The position numbers and the translations under genes were made by a program. The notes under the pieces are model-generated. The model was not told the DNA's origin. It did not search any database and saw nothing but the letters and a program-made list of their open reading frames with translations. Below, piece after piece: positions 45,082 to 53,121 of a stretch of 64,000 nt of DNA. Source of the DNA: Methylophilus sp. DW102 (lineage in GTDB: Bacteria; Pseudomonadota; Gammaproteobacteria; Burkholderiales; Methylophilaceae). The stretch covers positions 1,860,001 to 1,924,000 of the forward strand of contig NZ_AP029023.1 of NCBI RefSeq assembly GCF_037076555.1, read 5' to 3'. Position 1 is the stretch's first letter; each line of letters starts with the position of its first letter.

Positions 45082-45264
45082 AGAAAACCTGTAAAAAACA
45101 ATACAAAAAAGCTTGCGCAGCCTTTTAGACCGTGACTGCATTTGTTATAATTATAGCTGACTCGACATGATAATTCTGCAAAATTATCCGAAGCACTGAT
45201 CGGGTTCATGCCATCCAAAAGATGGGTGTCTCTTAAACTATCCTCACACCATAGGAAAATCCGA

Positions 45265-46170
45265 ATGAAATTAGCAATGATTGGCTTGGGCAAAATGGGC
45301 GGTAACATGGCTGCTCGCTTGCTGCGTCACAAAATTAACGTGGTTGGTTTTGACTTTAACACCGAATTCGTTAACAGACTGGTTAAAGAAGAAGGCCTGG
45401 AAGCAGCGACCTCCGTTGCGGATGCAGTTAGCAAACTCGAAGGCCAAAAAATTGTTTGGTTGATGTTGCCCGCTGGCGAAATCACCGAAAATCAAATCAA
45501 AGATTTGATCCCGATGCTGAACAAAGGCGACATCATCGTCGATGGCGGCAACTCAAACTACAAACATAGTCAGCGCCGTGGCGCAATGTTGGCCGAACAT
45601 GGTATCGGCTTTATCGACTGTGGTACTTCCGGCGGCGTTTGGGGCCTGGATAACGGTTACTGCCTGATGTACGGCGGTGAAAAACAATATGCTGATGTAT
45701 TGGCGCCTTATGCACAGGCATTGACCCACGCGGATCGCGGCTGGGCACACGTTGGCCCTGTCGGTTCTGGTCACTTCACCAAAATGATCCACAACGGGAT
45801 CGAATACGGCATGATGCAAGCCTTTGCTGAAGGTTTGGACCTGATCAAAGGTAAAGAAGAGTTCAACCTGGACTTGGCACAAATCACTGAACTGTGGCGT
45901 CATGGTTCCGTGGTACGCAGCTGGTTGCTCGACTTGACGGCTGAAGCACTCAAACAAGACCAAAGCCTGCAAGAAATTGCACCATACGTTGCTGACTCCG
46001 GTGAAGGCCGCTGGACCGTGGTTGAAGCGGTTGAGCAAGGTGTGGCAGCGCCAGTGTTGACCACTGCATTGCAAGCACGTTTCAGAAGCCAAGACTCTGA
46101 AGGCTACAGCTACAAGCTGCTGTCACTGATGCGTAATGCATTCGGTGGCCACTCAGTGAAAACCAAGTAA
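45265..46170 (+). CDS. gnd: 6-phosphogluconate dehydrogenase, decarboxylating (short form)
   Basis: A 301-residue enzyme, the short bacterial type (YqeC/GntZ-like, about 300 residues against 470 for E. coli Gnd). The N-terminal nucleotide motif is MIGLGKMGGNMAARL; the substrate motif is DCGTSGGVWGLDNGYCLM, with the catalytic lysine in HFTKMIHNGIEYGMMQ. It converts 6-phosphogluconate to ribulose 5-phosphate and CO2. ATG 45265 follows AGGA. In RuMP-cycle methylotrophs this step is the main route of formaldehyde oxidation; that role here is inference. Codon use looks like that of a highly expressed gene. Confidence 0.93.
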   Translation: MKLAMIGLGKMGGNMAARLLRHKINVVGFDFNTEFVNRLVKEEGLEAATSVADAVSKLEGQKIVWLMLPAGEITENQIKDLIPMLNKGDIIVDGGNSNYKHSQRRGAMLAEHGIGFIDCGTSGGVWGLDNGYCLMYGGEKQYADVLAPYAQALTHADRGWAHVGPVGSGHFTKMIHNGIEYGMMQAFAEGLDLIKGKEEFNLDLAQITELWRHGSVVRSWLLDLTAEALKQDQSLQEIAPYVADSGEGRWTVVEAVEQGVAAPVLTTALQARFRSQDSEGYSYKLLSLMRNAFGGHSVKTK

Positions 46171-46178
46171 GTGATATA

Positions 46179-46202
46179 AGCCTCTCATGATGAGAGGCTT
46201 TT
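46179..46202 (+). terminator. Terminator after gnd
   Basis: AGCCTCTCA-TGA-TGAGAGGCT with a following TTTT. It separates gnd from zwf, so zwf has at least its own promoter. Confidence 0.8.
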
Positions 46203-46273
46203 GCTTATTTGTTCATAGCCACATGCTGACACGACTAAGTTTAAGAACTTATTAGCGCTAGTCATAAACATAT

Positions 46274-46294
46274 GGGAAAGGCCTGCCCTTTCCC
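46274..46294 (+). promoter_or_regulatory. Hairpin in the zwf leader
   Basis: GGGAAAGG (46274-46281), loop CCTGC, CCTTTCCC (46287-46294), then a T-rich stretch, 27 bases before the zwf ATG. It could act as an attenuator or a leader stem; it is not strong enough to be certain. Confidence 0.4.
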
Positions 46295-46321
46295 GTTTAC
46301 ATTTTTATCTTAAGGTTAGAA

Positions 46322-47797
46322 ATGACGAATAAAATTGATCCATGCACCCTGGTATTATTTGGCGCGAGTGGCAACCTTGCCCGCGTAAAATTGTATCCTG
46401 GTTTGTTCAGGCTAGACCTGCTGGGCCGCCTGCCTGATGACATGAAAATTATCGGCGTTGGCCGTCAAGTGGTTGATCTGGATGCCTGGCGTGCAGACAT
46501 CAAATCCATGCTGGATACCAAATTCAAAAAAGGGTATGACCAGAAAGTCTTCGAGCGCTTTATCGCCCGTAACTTCTACCATGCCAACCCACCGACTGAC
46601 CCAGACGCGTTCAACAAACTGAAAGCCACGCTGAGCGACGAAAAAGTATTTCCGCAGAACCTGGCTTACTTCCTCTCAGTACGTCCGGTAGACTTTGCAC
46701 CAGTCGTTGAATCACTGGCCAATGTCGGCCTGACTCAGGAAGACAAATACTGGCGCCGCGTGGTGATCGAAAAACCATTCGGTACCGATCTGCCATCTGC
46801 CAAAGAACTGCAGGCTGCCATCACCAAGCACCTGAAAGAAAGCCAGATTTACCGTATCGACCACTACCTGGGCAAATCCGCGCTGCAAAACATCTTGCTG
46901 CAACGCTTTACCAATACCGTGTTAGAGCCGATCTGGAACAACCAGTACATTGACCATGTGCAAATCACCAACACCGAAATGCTGGGTGTAGGCGACCGTA
47001 CGCAGTTCTACGACAGCACAGGTGCTCTGCGCGACATGTTGCAAAGCCATATTCTGCAAACCTTGGCACTGACCGCCATGGAGCTGCCAAAAGACCTGTC
47101 ACCGGAAGGCGTACGTGACGCTAAAATCAAGTTGCTGGAGCAGATTCGCCCTATCCCAGTCAACGAACTGGAAAAGCATGCTTTCCGCGCGCAATACAGT
47201 GCCGGTGAAATCAATGGCGAAAAAGTGCCAGGCTACCTCGAAGAACTGGGCAACAATGACAGCGTAGTAGAAACCTATGCTGCCTTGAAACTGTTTATTG
47301 ATAACCCACGCTGGAAAGGGGTGCCTTTCTACATCCGCACCGCCAAGCGCCTGCACGAAGCCGATACGCGTATTGCTATCCGCTTCAAAAAAGCGCCATT
47401 GCAAATCAATGACCAGGACCAAAACTGGCTCATCATCGGCATCCAGCCACGTGAGTGCATCAAGCTCGAAATCCAGTCCAAGATTCCTGGCCTGGATGTA
47501 CAAACCCGTACTATCCAGCTGGATGCAGCCAACCGTTGGGACGCAGACGACTCCGTAGATGCTTACGAGGCCTTGCTGCTGAACCTGATGCAAGGTGACA
47601 ACTCCAACTACCTGCATATTTCTGAAGCCGAAGCACAATGGCGCCTGGTGGATCCAGTGGTGAAAGCCTGGGCAGAAGACAAGCGCCCGGTCCATCAGTA
47701 CCCTGCTGGCAGCCGCGATCCTGAAGCGTCCAAAGTGATTTTTGAAGCGGAAGATCAATTCTGGCGTTACAGCATTGAATTAGGCGGCGATAAGTAA
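46322..47797 (+). CDS. zwf: Glucose-6-phosphate 1-dehydrogenase
   Basis: A 491-residue G6PDH. The N-terminal coenzyme fold contains LVLFGASGNLARVKLYPGLF, with Gly-x-Gly-x-x-type GASGNLA. The substrate/catalytic motif is RIDHYLGKSALQNIL, where the histidine binds glucose 6-phosphate. It supplies 6-phosphogluconolactone to pgl and then gnd. ATG 46322 is preceded by AAGG. The sequence ends SIELGGDK. High-expression codon use supports a central metabolic role. Confidence 0.95.
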   Translation: MTNKIDPCTLVLFGASGNLARVKLYPGLFRLDLLGRLPDDMKIIGVGRQVVDLDAWRADIKSMLDTKFKKGYDQKVFERFIARNFYHANPPTDPDAFNKLKATLSDEKVFPQNLAYFLSVRPVDFAPVVESLANVGLTQEDKYWRRVVIEKPFGTDLPSAKELQAAITKHLKESQIYRIDHYLGKSALQNILLQRFTNTVLEPIWNNQYIDHVQITNTEMLGVGDRTQFYDSTGALRDMLQSHILQTLALTAMELPKDLSPEGVRDAKIKLLEQIRPIPVNELEKHAFRAQYSAGEINGEKVPGYLEELGNNDSVVETYAALKLFIDNPRWKGVPFYIRTAKRLHEADTRIAIRFKKAPLQINDQDQNWLIIGIQPRECIKLEIQSKIPGLDVQTRTIQLDAANRWDADDSVDAYEALLLNLMQGDNSNYLHISEAEAQWRLVDPVVKAWAEDKRPVHQYPAGSRDPEASKVIFEAEDQFWRYSIELGGDK

Positions 47798-47894
47798 ACC
47801 TTGGGGGCTCATGCCTCCTCGGTAGATTAATTCGCCTCAAAGCCAAAAAAATTTGCAAATTTAACTGTAATTGTTGTTATTATTTGCATTCACT

Positions 47895-47922
47895 AAAAGC
47901 GGAGTTTAAACTCCGCTTTTTT
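47895..47922 (+). terminator. Terminator after zwf
   Basis: A perfect palindrome, AAAAGCGGAGTTT followed by AAACTCCGCTTTT, ending in extra T. Confidence 0.85.
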
Positions 47923-47966
47923 CTCTTTATTGCATGCGTTAATGACGCAAATGACTGGATATCGTA

Positions 47967-48536
47967 ATGAGCATTAAGTCTGATAAATGGATACGCAGGA
48001 TGGCTGAACAACACGGCATGATAGAGCCGTTCGAGCCCACGCTGGTCCGCGAGGTGAATGGTCAAAAAATTGTGTCTTACGGCACCTCCTCTTACGGCTA
48101 CGATATCCGTTGTGCGGACGAATTCCGCGTGTTCACCAACATCAACAGCACCATTGTCGACCCCAAGGCATTTGACCCACAGTCTTTTGTCGAGGTCTCA
48201 GGCAAAGGCTATTGCGTCATTCCTCCCAACTCGTTTGCACTGGCACGTACGGTCGAATACTTCCGCATCCCGCGTTCCGTGTTAACGATTTGCCTGGGCA
48301 AGTCCACGTATGCGCGCTGCGGCATTATTGTCAATGTGACACCGTTTGAACCTGAGTGGGAAGGCTATGTGACGCTGGAGTTTAGTAACACGACGCCGTT
48401 GCCAGCCAAGATTTATGCAGGTGAAGGCTGTGCACAAGTGCTGTTCCTGGAGTCTGATGAAGTCTGTGAAACCAGTTATAAAGACCGTGGTGGCAAATAC
48501 CAAGGTCAAATTGGTGTCACATTACCAAAGATATAA
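47967..48536 (+). CDS. dcd: dCTP deaminase
   Basis: A 189-residue enzyme of the dUTPase superfamily that makes dUTP from dCTP. Motifs: [13 protein letters not shown] near the start, the [14 protein letters not shown] strand and the [21 protein letters not shown] segment with the catalytic glutamate. The C-terminus is [14 protein letters not shown]. Length is typical. ATG 47967 opens the family-typical [13 protein letters not shown]. It stands alone between terminator-like hairpins. Confidence 0.95.
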   Translation: MSIKSDKWIRRMAEQHGMIEPFEPTLVREVNGQKIVSYGTSSYGYDIRCADEFRVFTNINSTIVDPKAFDPQSFVEVSGKGYCVIPPNSFALARTVEYFRIPRSVLTICLGKSTYARCGIIVNVTPFEPEWEGYVTLEFSNTTPLPAKIYAGEGCAQVLFLESDEVCETSYKDRGGKYQGQIGVTLPKI

Positions 48537-48568
48537 TCACACTCTTGAACACAATCAGAACATTTCAC

Positions 48569-48613
48569 CACAGAGGCACAGGGTTAAGCGCTGACTTTCC
48601 CTGTGCCTCTGTG
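48569..48613. repeat. Perfect 15-base inverted repeat
   Basis: CACAGAGGCACAGGG (48569-48583) and CCCTGTGCCTCTGTG (48599-48613) with a 15-base loop. The element recalls a CACAGAG-type repeat seen in diverse genomes. It may end the dcd transcript, but no T-run follows. Confidence 0.65.
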
Positions 48614-48638
48614 TCTTAAGCGGTAAAAGGATTCCTTT

Positions 48639-50885
48639 ATGAAATTTAGATTTCCCATTGTGATTATTGACGAAGATTTTCGCTCAGAAAACTCGTCTGG
48701 CCTGGGCATCCGGGTGTTGGCCAAAGCGATTGAAGAGGAAGGTCTGGAGGTGCTTGGTGTGACCAGCTACGGCGACCTCACCTCTTTCGCGCAGCAGCAA
48801 AGCCGTGCCTCGGCGTTTATCCTGTCGATTGACGATGAGGAGATCGTTGAAGAGAAACCAGAAGCCATCGAGCAGCTGCGTAATTTTGTACAGGAAATCC
48901 GTTACCGTAACGAAGAGATTCCGATCTTTTTGCATGGCGAGACCCGCACCAGCCGCCACATTCCAAATGATGTGCTGCGTGAGTTGCATGGCTTTATCCA
49001 TATGAACGAGGATACGCCAGAGTTTGTGGCACGCCTGATTATCCGCGAAGCCAAGGCCTACCTGGACAGCCTGCCACCGCCCTTCTTCAAGGCGCTGACG
49101 CATTACGCGGCTGATGGTTCCTACTCCTGGCACTGCCCCGGTCACTCCGGTGGCGTCGCGTTTCTGAAATCACCGGTCGGCCAGATGTTCCACCAGTTTT
49201 TTGGCGAGAACATGCTGCGGGCAGACGTGTGTAACGCGGTAGATGAACTCGGCCAATTGCTGGACCATACCGGCCCGGTCGCCGCTTCCGAGCGCAATGC
49301 CGCACGTATTTACAACTGCGATCACCTCTATTTTGTCACTAACGGCACCTCGACCTCGAACAAGATCGTCTGGAACTCCACCGTCGCGCCTGGTGACATC
49401 GTGGTGGTTGACCGTAACTGCCATAAATCCGTATTGCACTCCATCATCATGACCGGGGCGGTGCCGGTATTCCTGATGCCAACGCGTAACCACTTTGGCA
49501 TTATCGGCCCGATTCCGAAAAGCGAGTTTGCCTGGGAAAATATCCAGAAGAAAATCGAACGCAACCCGTTTGCCACCGACAAAAACGCCAAGCCACGCGT
49601 ACTGACCATCACGCAATCCACCTATGACGGCGTGCTATACAACGTTGAAGAAATCAAGGAAATGCTGGATGGCAAGATCGACACCCTGCACTTTGATGAA
49701 GCCTGGCTGCCACACGCGACCTTCCATGACTTTTATGGTGACTACCACGCGATTGGCGCAGACCGCCCACGCTGTAAAGAATCCATGGTGTTCTCCACCC
49801 AGTCCACGCACAAACTGCTGGCTGGCCTAAGCCAGGCCTCGCAAATTCTGGTACAGGATGCTGACCAGAACCGCCTGGACCGCGATGTGTTCAACGAAGC
49901 CTATCTGATGCACACCTCTACCAGCCCGCAATACTCGATTATTGCCAGCTGTGACGTGGCTGCCGCCATGATGGAAGCCCCAGGCGGCACCGCCCTGGTA
50001 GAAGAATCACTCAAAGAAGCCCTGGACTTCCGCCGCGCCATGCGCAAGGTCGACGAAGAATGGGGCACCGACTGGTGGTTTAAAGTCTGGGGCCCGACCG
50101 ATTTGTCCGAAGACGGTCTGGAAGAACGAGATGCCTGGATGCTGAAAGCCAATGAGCGCTGGCACGGCTTTGGCAACCTGGCCGAAGGCTTTAACATGCT
50201 GGACCCGATCAAAGCCACCATCATCACGCCCGGGCTGGATGTAGATGGTGAATTCTCAGAAGAATTCGGCATCCCGGCAGCGATTGTGACCAAGTACCTG
50301 GCTGAACACGGCGTGATCGTCGAAAAAACCGGTCTCTACTCGTTCTTTATCATGTTTACCATCGGCATTACCAAAGGCCGCTGGAACACCATGGTCGCCG
50401 CGTTACAACAGTTTAAAGACGACTATGACAAAAACCAGCCATTATGGAAAGTGCTGCCGGAATTTGTGCAGAAGCATCCACGCTATGAACGCGTCGGCCT
50501 CAAAGATTTGTGTACACAAATTCACGAAGTCTACAAAGCCAATGACGTCGCCCGCCTGACTACAGAAATGTATCTGTCTGACATGGTGCCAGCCATGAAA
50601 CCGACGGACGCCTTCTCAAAAATGGCGCACCGCAAAATTGAGCGCGTGGCCATTGATGAACTCGAAGGCCGCGTGACTGCTGTGCTCTTAACCCCCTACC
50701 CGCCAGGTATTCCACTGCTGATTCCAGGTGAACGCTTTAACAAGGTCATTGTGAACTACCTCAAATTTGCACGCGAATTCAACGAGAAATTCCCGGGCTT
50801 TGAGACCGATAACCATGGTTTGGTGAAGCAAGTCGTGGATGGTAAAGCCGTGTATTACGTGGATTGTGTGCAGCAGGAAGATTAG
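48639..50885 (+). CDS. PLP-dependent arginine/lysine/ornithine decarboxylase
   Basis: A 748-residue fold-type I decarboxylase. The N-terminal wing domain (about 1-130) is receiver-like. The core has WHCPGHSGGVAF, LYFVTNGTSTSNKIVW, TLHFDEAWLPHATFHDF and the PLP-lysine motif STQSTHKLLAGLSQ. The C-terminal domain includes LTPYPPGIPLLIPGE. It makes agmatine, cadaverine or putrescine from the basic amino acid; the substrate cannot be decided here. It is the long AdiA/LdcI-like form. A strong terminator follows. It might serve polyamine synthesis or acid response. Confidence 0.88.
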   Translation: MKFRFPIVIIDEDFRSENSSGLGIRVLAKAIEEEGLEVLGVTSYGDLTSFAQQQSRASAFILSIDDEEIVEEKPEAIEQLRNFVQEIRYRNEEIPIFLHGETRTSRHIPNDVLRELHGFIHMNEDTPEFVARLIIREAKAYLDSLPPPFFKALTHYAADGSYSWHCPGHSGGVAFLKSPVGQMFHQFFGENMLRADVCNAVDELGQLLDHTGPVAASERNAARIYNCDHLYFVTNGTSTSNKIVWNSTVAPGDIVVVDRNCHKSVLHSIIMTGAVPVFLMPTRNHFGIIGPIPKSEFAWENIQKKIERNPFATDKNAKPRVLTITQSTYDGVLYNVEEIKEMLDGKIDTLHFDEAWLPHATFHDFYGDYHAIGADRPRCKESMVFSTQSTHKLLAGLSQASQILVQDADQNRLDRDVFNEAYLMHTSTSPQYSIIASCDVAAAMMEAPGGTALVEESLKEALDFRRAMRKVDEEWGTDWWFKVWGPTDLSEDGLEERDAWMLKANERWHGFGNLAEGFNMLDPIKATIITPGLDVDGEFSEEFGIPAAIVTKYLAEHGVIVEKTGLYSFFIMFTIGITKGRWNTMVAALQQFKDDYDKNQPLWKVLPEFVQKHPRYERVGLKDLCTQIHEVYKANDVARLTTEMYLSDMVPAMKPTDAFSKMAHRKIERVAIDELEGRVTAVLLTPYPPGIPLLIPGERFNKVIVNYLKFAREFNEKFPGFETDNHGLVKQVVDGKAVYYVDCVQQED

Positions 50886-50938
50886 CTCTTTAGCTTCACT
50901 CAGCTGTTTTTTACTGAGCTTTCTTTTTTGTGAGCTTC

Positions 50939-50973
50939 AGCAAAGGCAACTTAATGGTTGCCTTTGCTATTTT
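50939..50973 (+). terminator. Rho-independent terminator
   Basis: AGCAAAGGCAAC (50939-50950), loop TTAATG, GTTGCCTTTGCT (50957-50968), then ATTTTA, downstream of the decarboxylase gene. Confidence 0.8.
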
Positions 50974-51071
50974 ACCGAGACCTCTGTTTCGCCTGTGAGC
51001 TAGTCACCTTTCTTTGCGTACATTGAACAAGGTTGTATTAGGCATTAACAGGATGGGTGAATGATTTATTT

Positions 51072-51753
51072 CGCCTTTTAGGCGACCATTCTTTCTTATG
51101 CTTGTCCATAAGAAAGAAGGCAAAGAACAAGACACCCTAGCTTCCGCTTGTTTCCTGCGTTGCTCGCCAAAACAAGCGGTCAAGAAACTCGACCTGGCAG
51201 CTCACAAAATACGTGAGCTGCTGCGGGACTCGAACAGTCGCTCCCTTCTTCCTTGTTTTGGCTGCGCTACTCGGCGCGGCAGATAGGGGCCCGAAAACCC
51301 ATCAGCGCCACCGTTTGTGGGCTAAAAAGAAAAGAATTTGAGTTTTTGAACGGTCCAAATTTTTAGGCTGTGAGTTTGACGCGACAAATCCCATCCCATC
51401 ACGCTGAGTAGCGGAAACAAAGTAAGAAACAAGGGAGCGACTGTGCGAGCTCCGTGGCAGCTTGCGGGGTGTGCAAGCTGCTAGGGCGAGTTTCGATGGA
51501 CGCCCACTTTGTTGATAACTAAGACTGCAGCGCAGTCTGTTACGGCGTAGGCTAACTTGCGCAGCAATGTTAAGCGTAGCGGCCGTAGCCAACAACACAA
51601 GGAAGCCGTAGGCCGTGATGGCTGGGTGCCCTCTTCTTTGGCTACGGACGCCACTTTGTGGCTTAACCTAAAGGTTAGCCTACGCCGCAACACTCCGTTA
51701 GTTGTGGTTACTTTCTGTGGGACAAGCAACAGAAAGTAACTCGCCTACAGGCG
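51072..51753. repeat. Large composite non-coding repeat, copy B
   Basis: A 682-base element, the reversed relative of the one at 19198-19840. Its left half (type II) has ACACCCTAGCTTCCGCTTG and a GCTCGCC segment; the right half (type I, reversed) ends GAAAGTAACTCGCCTACAGG. The halves join near 51342-51360 at TTTTTGAACGGTCCAAA. The right half is longer than in copy A by about 70 bases, mainly near 51640-51710, where GTTAGCCTACGCCG occurs twice. With flanking spacer (50974-51071 and 51754-51904) it fills about 1 kb without a gene. A degenerate fragment CCTACGCCGGAATGACG lies near 51860. Confidence 0.8.
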
Positions 51754-51904
51754 AAAAAGAAAGGTGGAATTCCGTAAATATCTAAGAAGACTTGCAGCAA
51801 ATTCAATACGCGCTCTTCAATTTTAATCAGATTAGTATTAACCTTGCATGAATTGGGCCTACGCCGGAATGACGAAAAACTGGACTAACTTGGATTGAGA
51901 TTAA

Positions 51905-51942
51905 GCATCGAAAAAAGAATAACCTTATTCTTTTTTCGATGC
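51905..51942. terminator. Perfect 18-base hairpin downstream of folA
   Basis: GCATCGAAAAAAGAATAA (51905-51922) and its exact complement (51925-51942) separated by CC. It lies 19 bases after the folA stop on the minus strand. It is unusually long for a terminator; the A/T run lies inside the stem. Confidence 0.55.
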
Positions 51943-51961
51943 ATCAAGCCAAAGGCTTCTA

Positions 51962-52444
51962 TCATCGCCGCTGATAAACCATATCACTATAATGCAAGCC
52001 ATTCTCCGAGGTATGCCCTTCCTCACTCACCAATTCCCAATCATGCATCTCGATTTCCGGGAAAAATGCATCCCCGCCGACATGAGCATATACCCGCGTA
52101 ATGTATAGCCGCGTAACATAAGGCAGGCCCTGTGCATACAACTCCGCGCCGCCAATCAGAAAGGGTTCTTCATCACCGGCACAGGCTGCAAGCGCTTGTG
52201 GCAGTGAATGTACAACCTTGGCTCCTTCAACCGCGTATTCAGTATCACGAGTGACGACTACCGTGGTGCGCCCGGGCAACAAGCGACCCAGCGACTCATA
52301 GGTTTTGCGGCCCATAATAATGTGATGGCCCATGGTCAGTTGTTTGAAGCGCTTGAGGTCTTCGGGCAGGTGCCAGGGCAACTGATTATTTTGACCAATG
52401 ACACGGTTGTCTGCATGGGCGACGATCAGGGAAAGGGCTTGCAT
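51962..52444 (-). CDS. folA: Dihydrofolate reductase
   Basis: A 160-residue DHFR. Motifs: ALSLIVAHADNRVIGQNNQLPWHLPEDLKRF (folate site, with the acidic residue in LPED), GRKTYESLG and FLIGGAELYAQGLP (NADPH site). ATG 52444 gives a start like that of other DHFRs. A GTG at 52456 that shares one base with the preceding stop would add MSIA and is possible. It makes tetrahydrofolate for thymidylate, purines and one-carbon transfer. It is directly downstream of the peroxiredoxin gene. Confidence 0.92.
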   Translation of the reverse strand: MQALSLIVAHADNRVIGQNNQLPWHLPEDLKRFKQLTMGHHIIMGRKTYESLGRLLPGRTTVVVTRDTEYAVEGAKVVHSLPQALAACAGDEEPFLIGGAELYAQGLPYVTRLYITRVYAHVGGDAFFPEIEMHDWELVSEEGHTSENGLHYSDMVYQRR

Positions 52445-52455
52445 GGCGATACTCA

Positions 52456-52995
52456 CTAAAAAGCCGACAGGCGCTTGAGGTCACGAATGATGGCCTCGCT
52501 ATGCCCGTCAGGATTGACGTTGCTGTAGGACTCGGCAACGACGCCTTGCGGGTCAACAATAAAGGTCATGCGTTTGGCGGCCTGGAAGACGACAAGGTTA
52601 AACAAGGCGCCATAGGCATCAGCCACCTGACCATTGCTGTCCGCCAGCAACGGAAAAGACAAGCGGTGTTTTTGCGCAAATGCGGCATGGCTGGCAACGG
52701 TATCGACACTGATCCCTACCACCTCGGCACCCAGGGCATGGATCTGCTGGATATCATCCCTGAACTGGCAAGCTTCGCGCGTACAACCAGGGGTGTCATC
52801 TTTGGGATAAAAATAAAGCACCAGCCATTTACCCTGCCATTCGGAGAGTTGCCGCAGGTTTCCCTGGGCATCGGGCAGACTGAATGCCGGAGCTTTCATG
52901 CCGACGCTGACACGTGTAGAAGGCTGCTGATATTGGCGATAGCCCCAGAGGGCTAACCAGAACAACAGGCCGTACATGATCAGTTTGATCAGCAT
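52456..52995 (-). CDS. Membrane-anchored PrxQ/BCP-type peroxiredoxin
   Basis: A 179-residue thiol peroxidase. A single N-terminal helix (about 4-19, KLIMYGLLFWLALWGY) precedes the redoxin domain. The catalytic motif is YPKDDTPGCTREACQF, with peroxidatic cysteine in PGCT and the resolving cysteine five residues later (C-x4-C), as in the alpha-2 PrxQ type. The anchor predicts a periplasm-facing enzyme; soluble BCP normally lacks it. It lies directly upstream of folA, so the two are probably co-transcribed. A reductant partner is not apparent. Confidence 0.85.
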   Translation of the reverse strand: MLIKLIMYGLLFWLALWGYRQYQQPSTRVSVGMKAPAFSLPDAQGNLRQLSEWQGKWLVLYFYPKDDTPGCTREACQFRDDIQQIHALGAEVVGISVDTVASHAAFAQKHRLSFPLLADSNGQVADAYGALFNLVVFQAAKRMTFIVDPQGVVAESYSNVNPDGHSEAIIRDLKRLSAF

Positions 52996-53121
52996 TGAGT
53001 TTCCTTTCTTTGGGTAAATGACATTCAGGTCGTTGACGCTGACAGCTGCTTATTGTACCTTAATCCGCCATCCATCCATTTAAGGTCGCCCGCAATCGCT
53101 TGAAGTGTTGCCAGTTATCCC

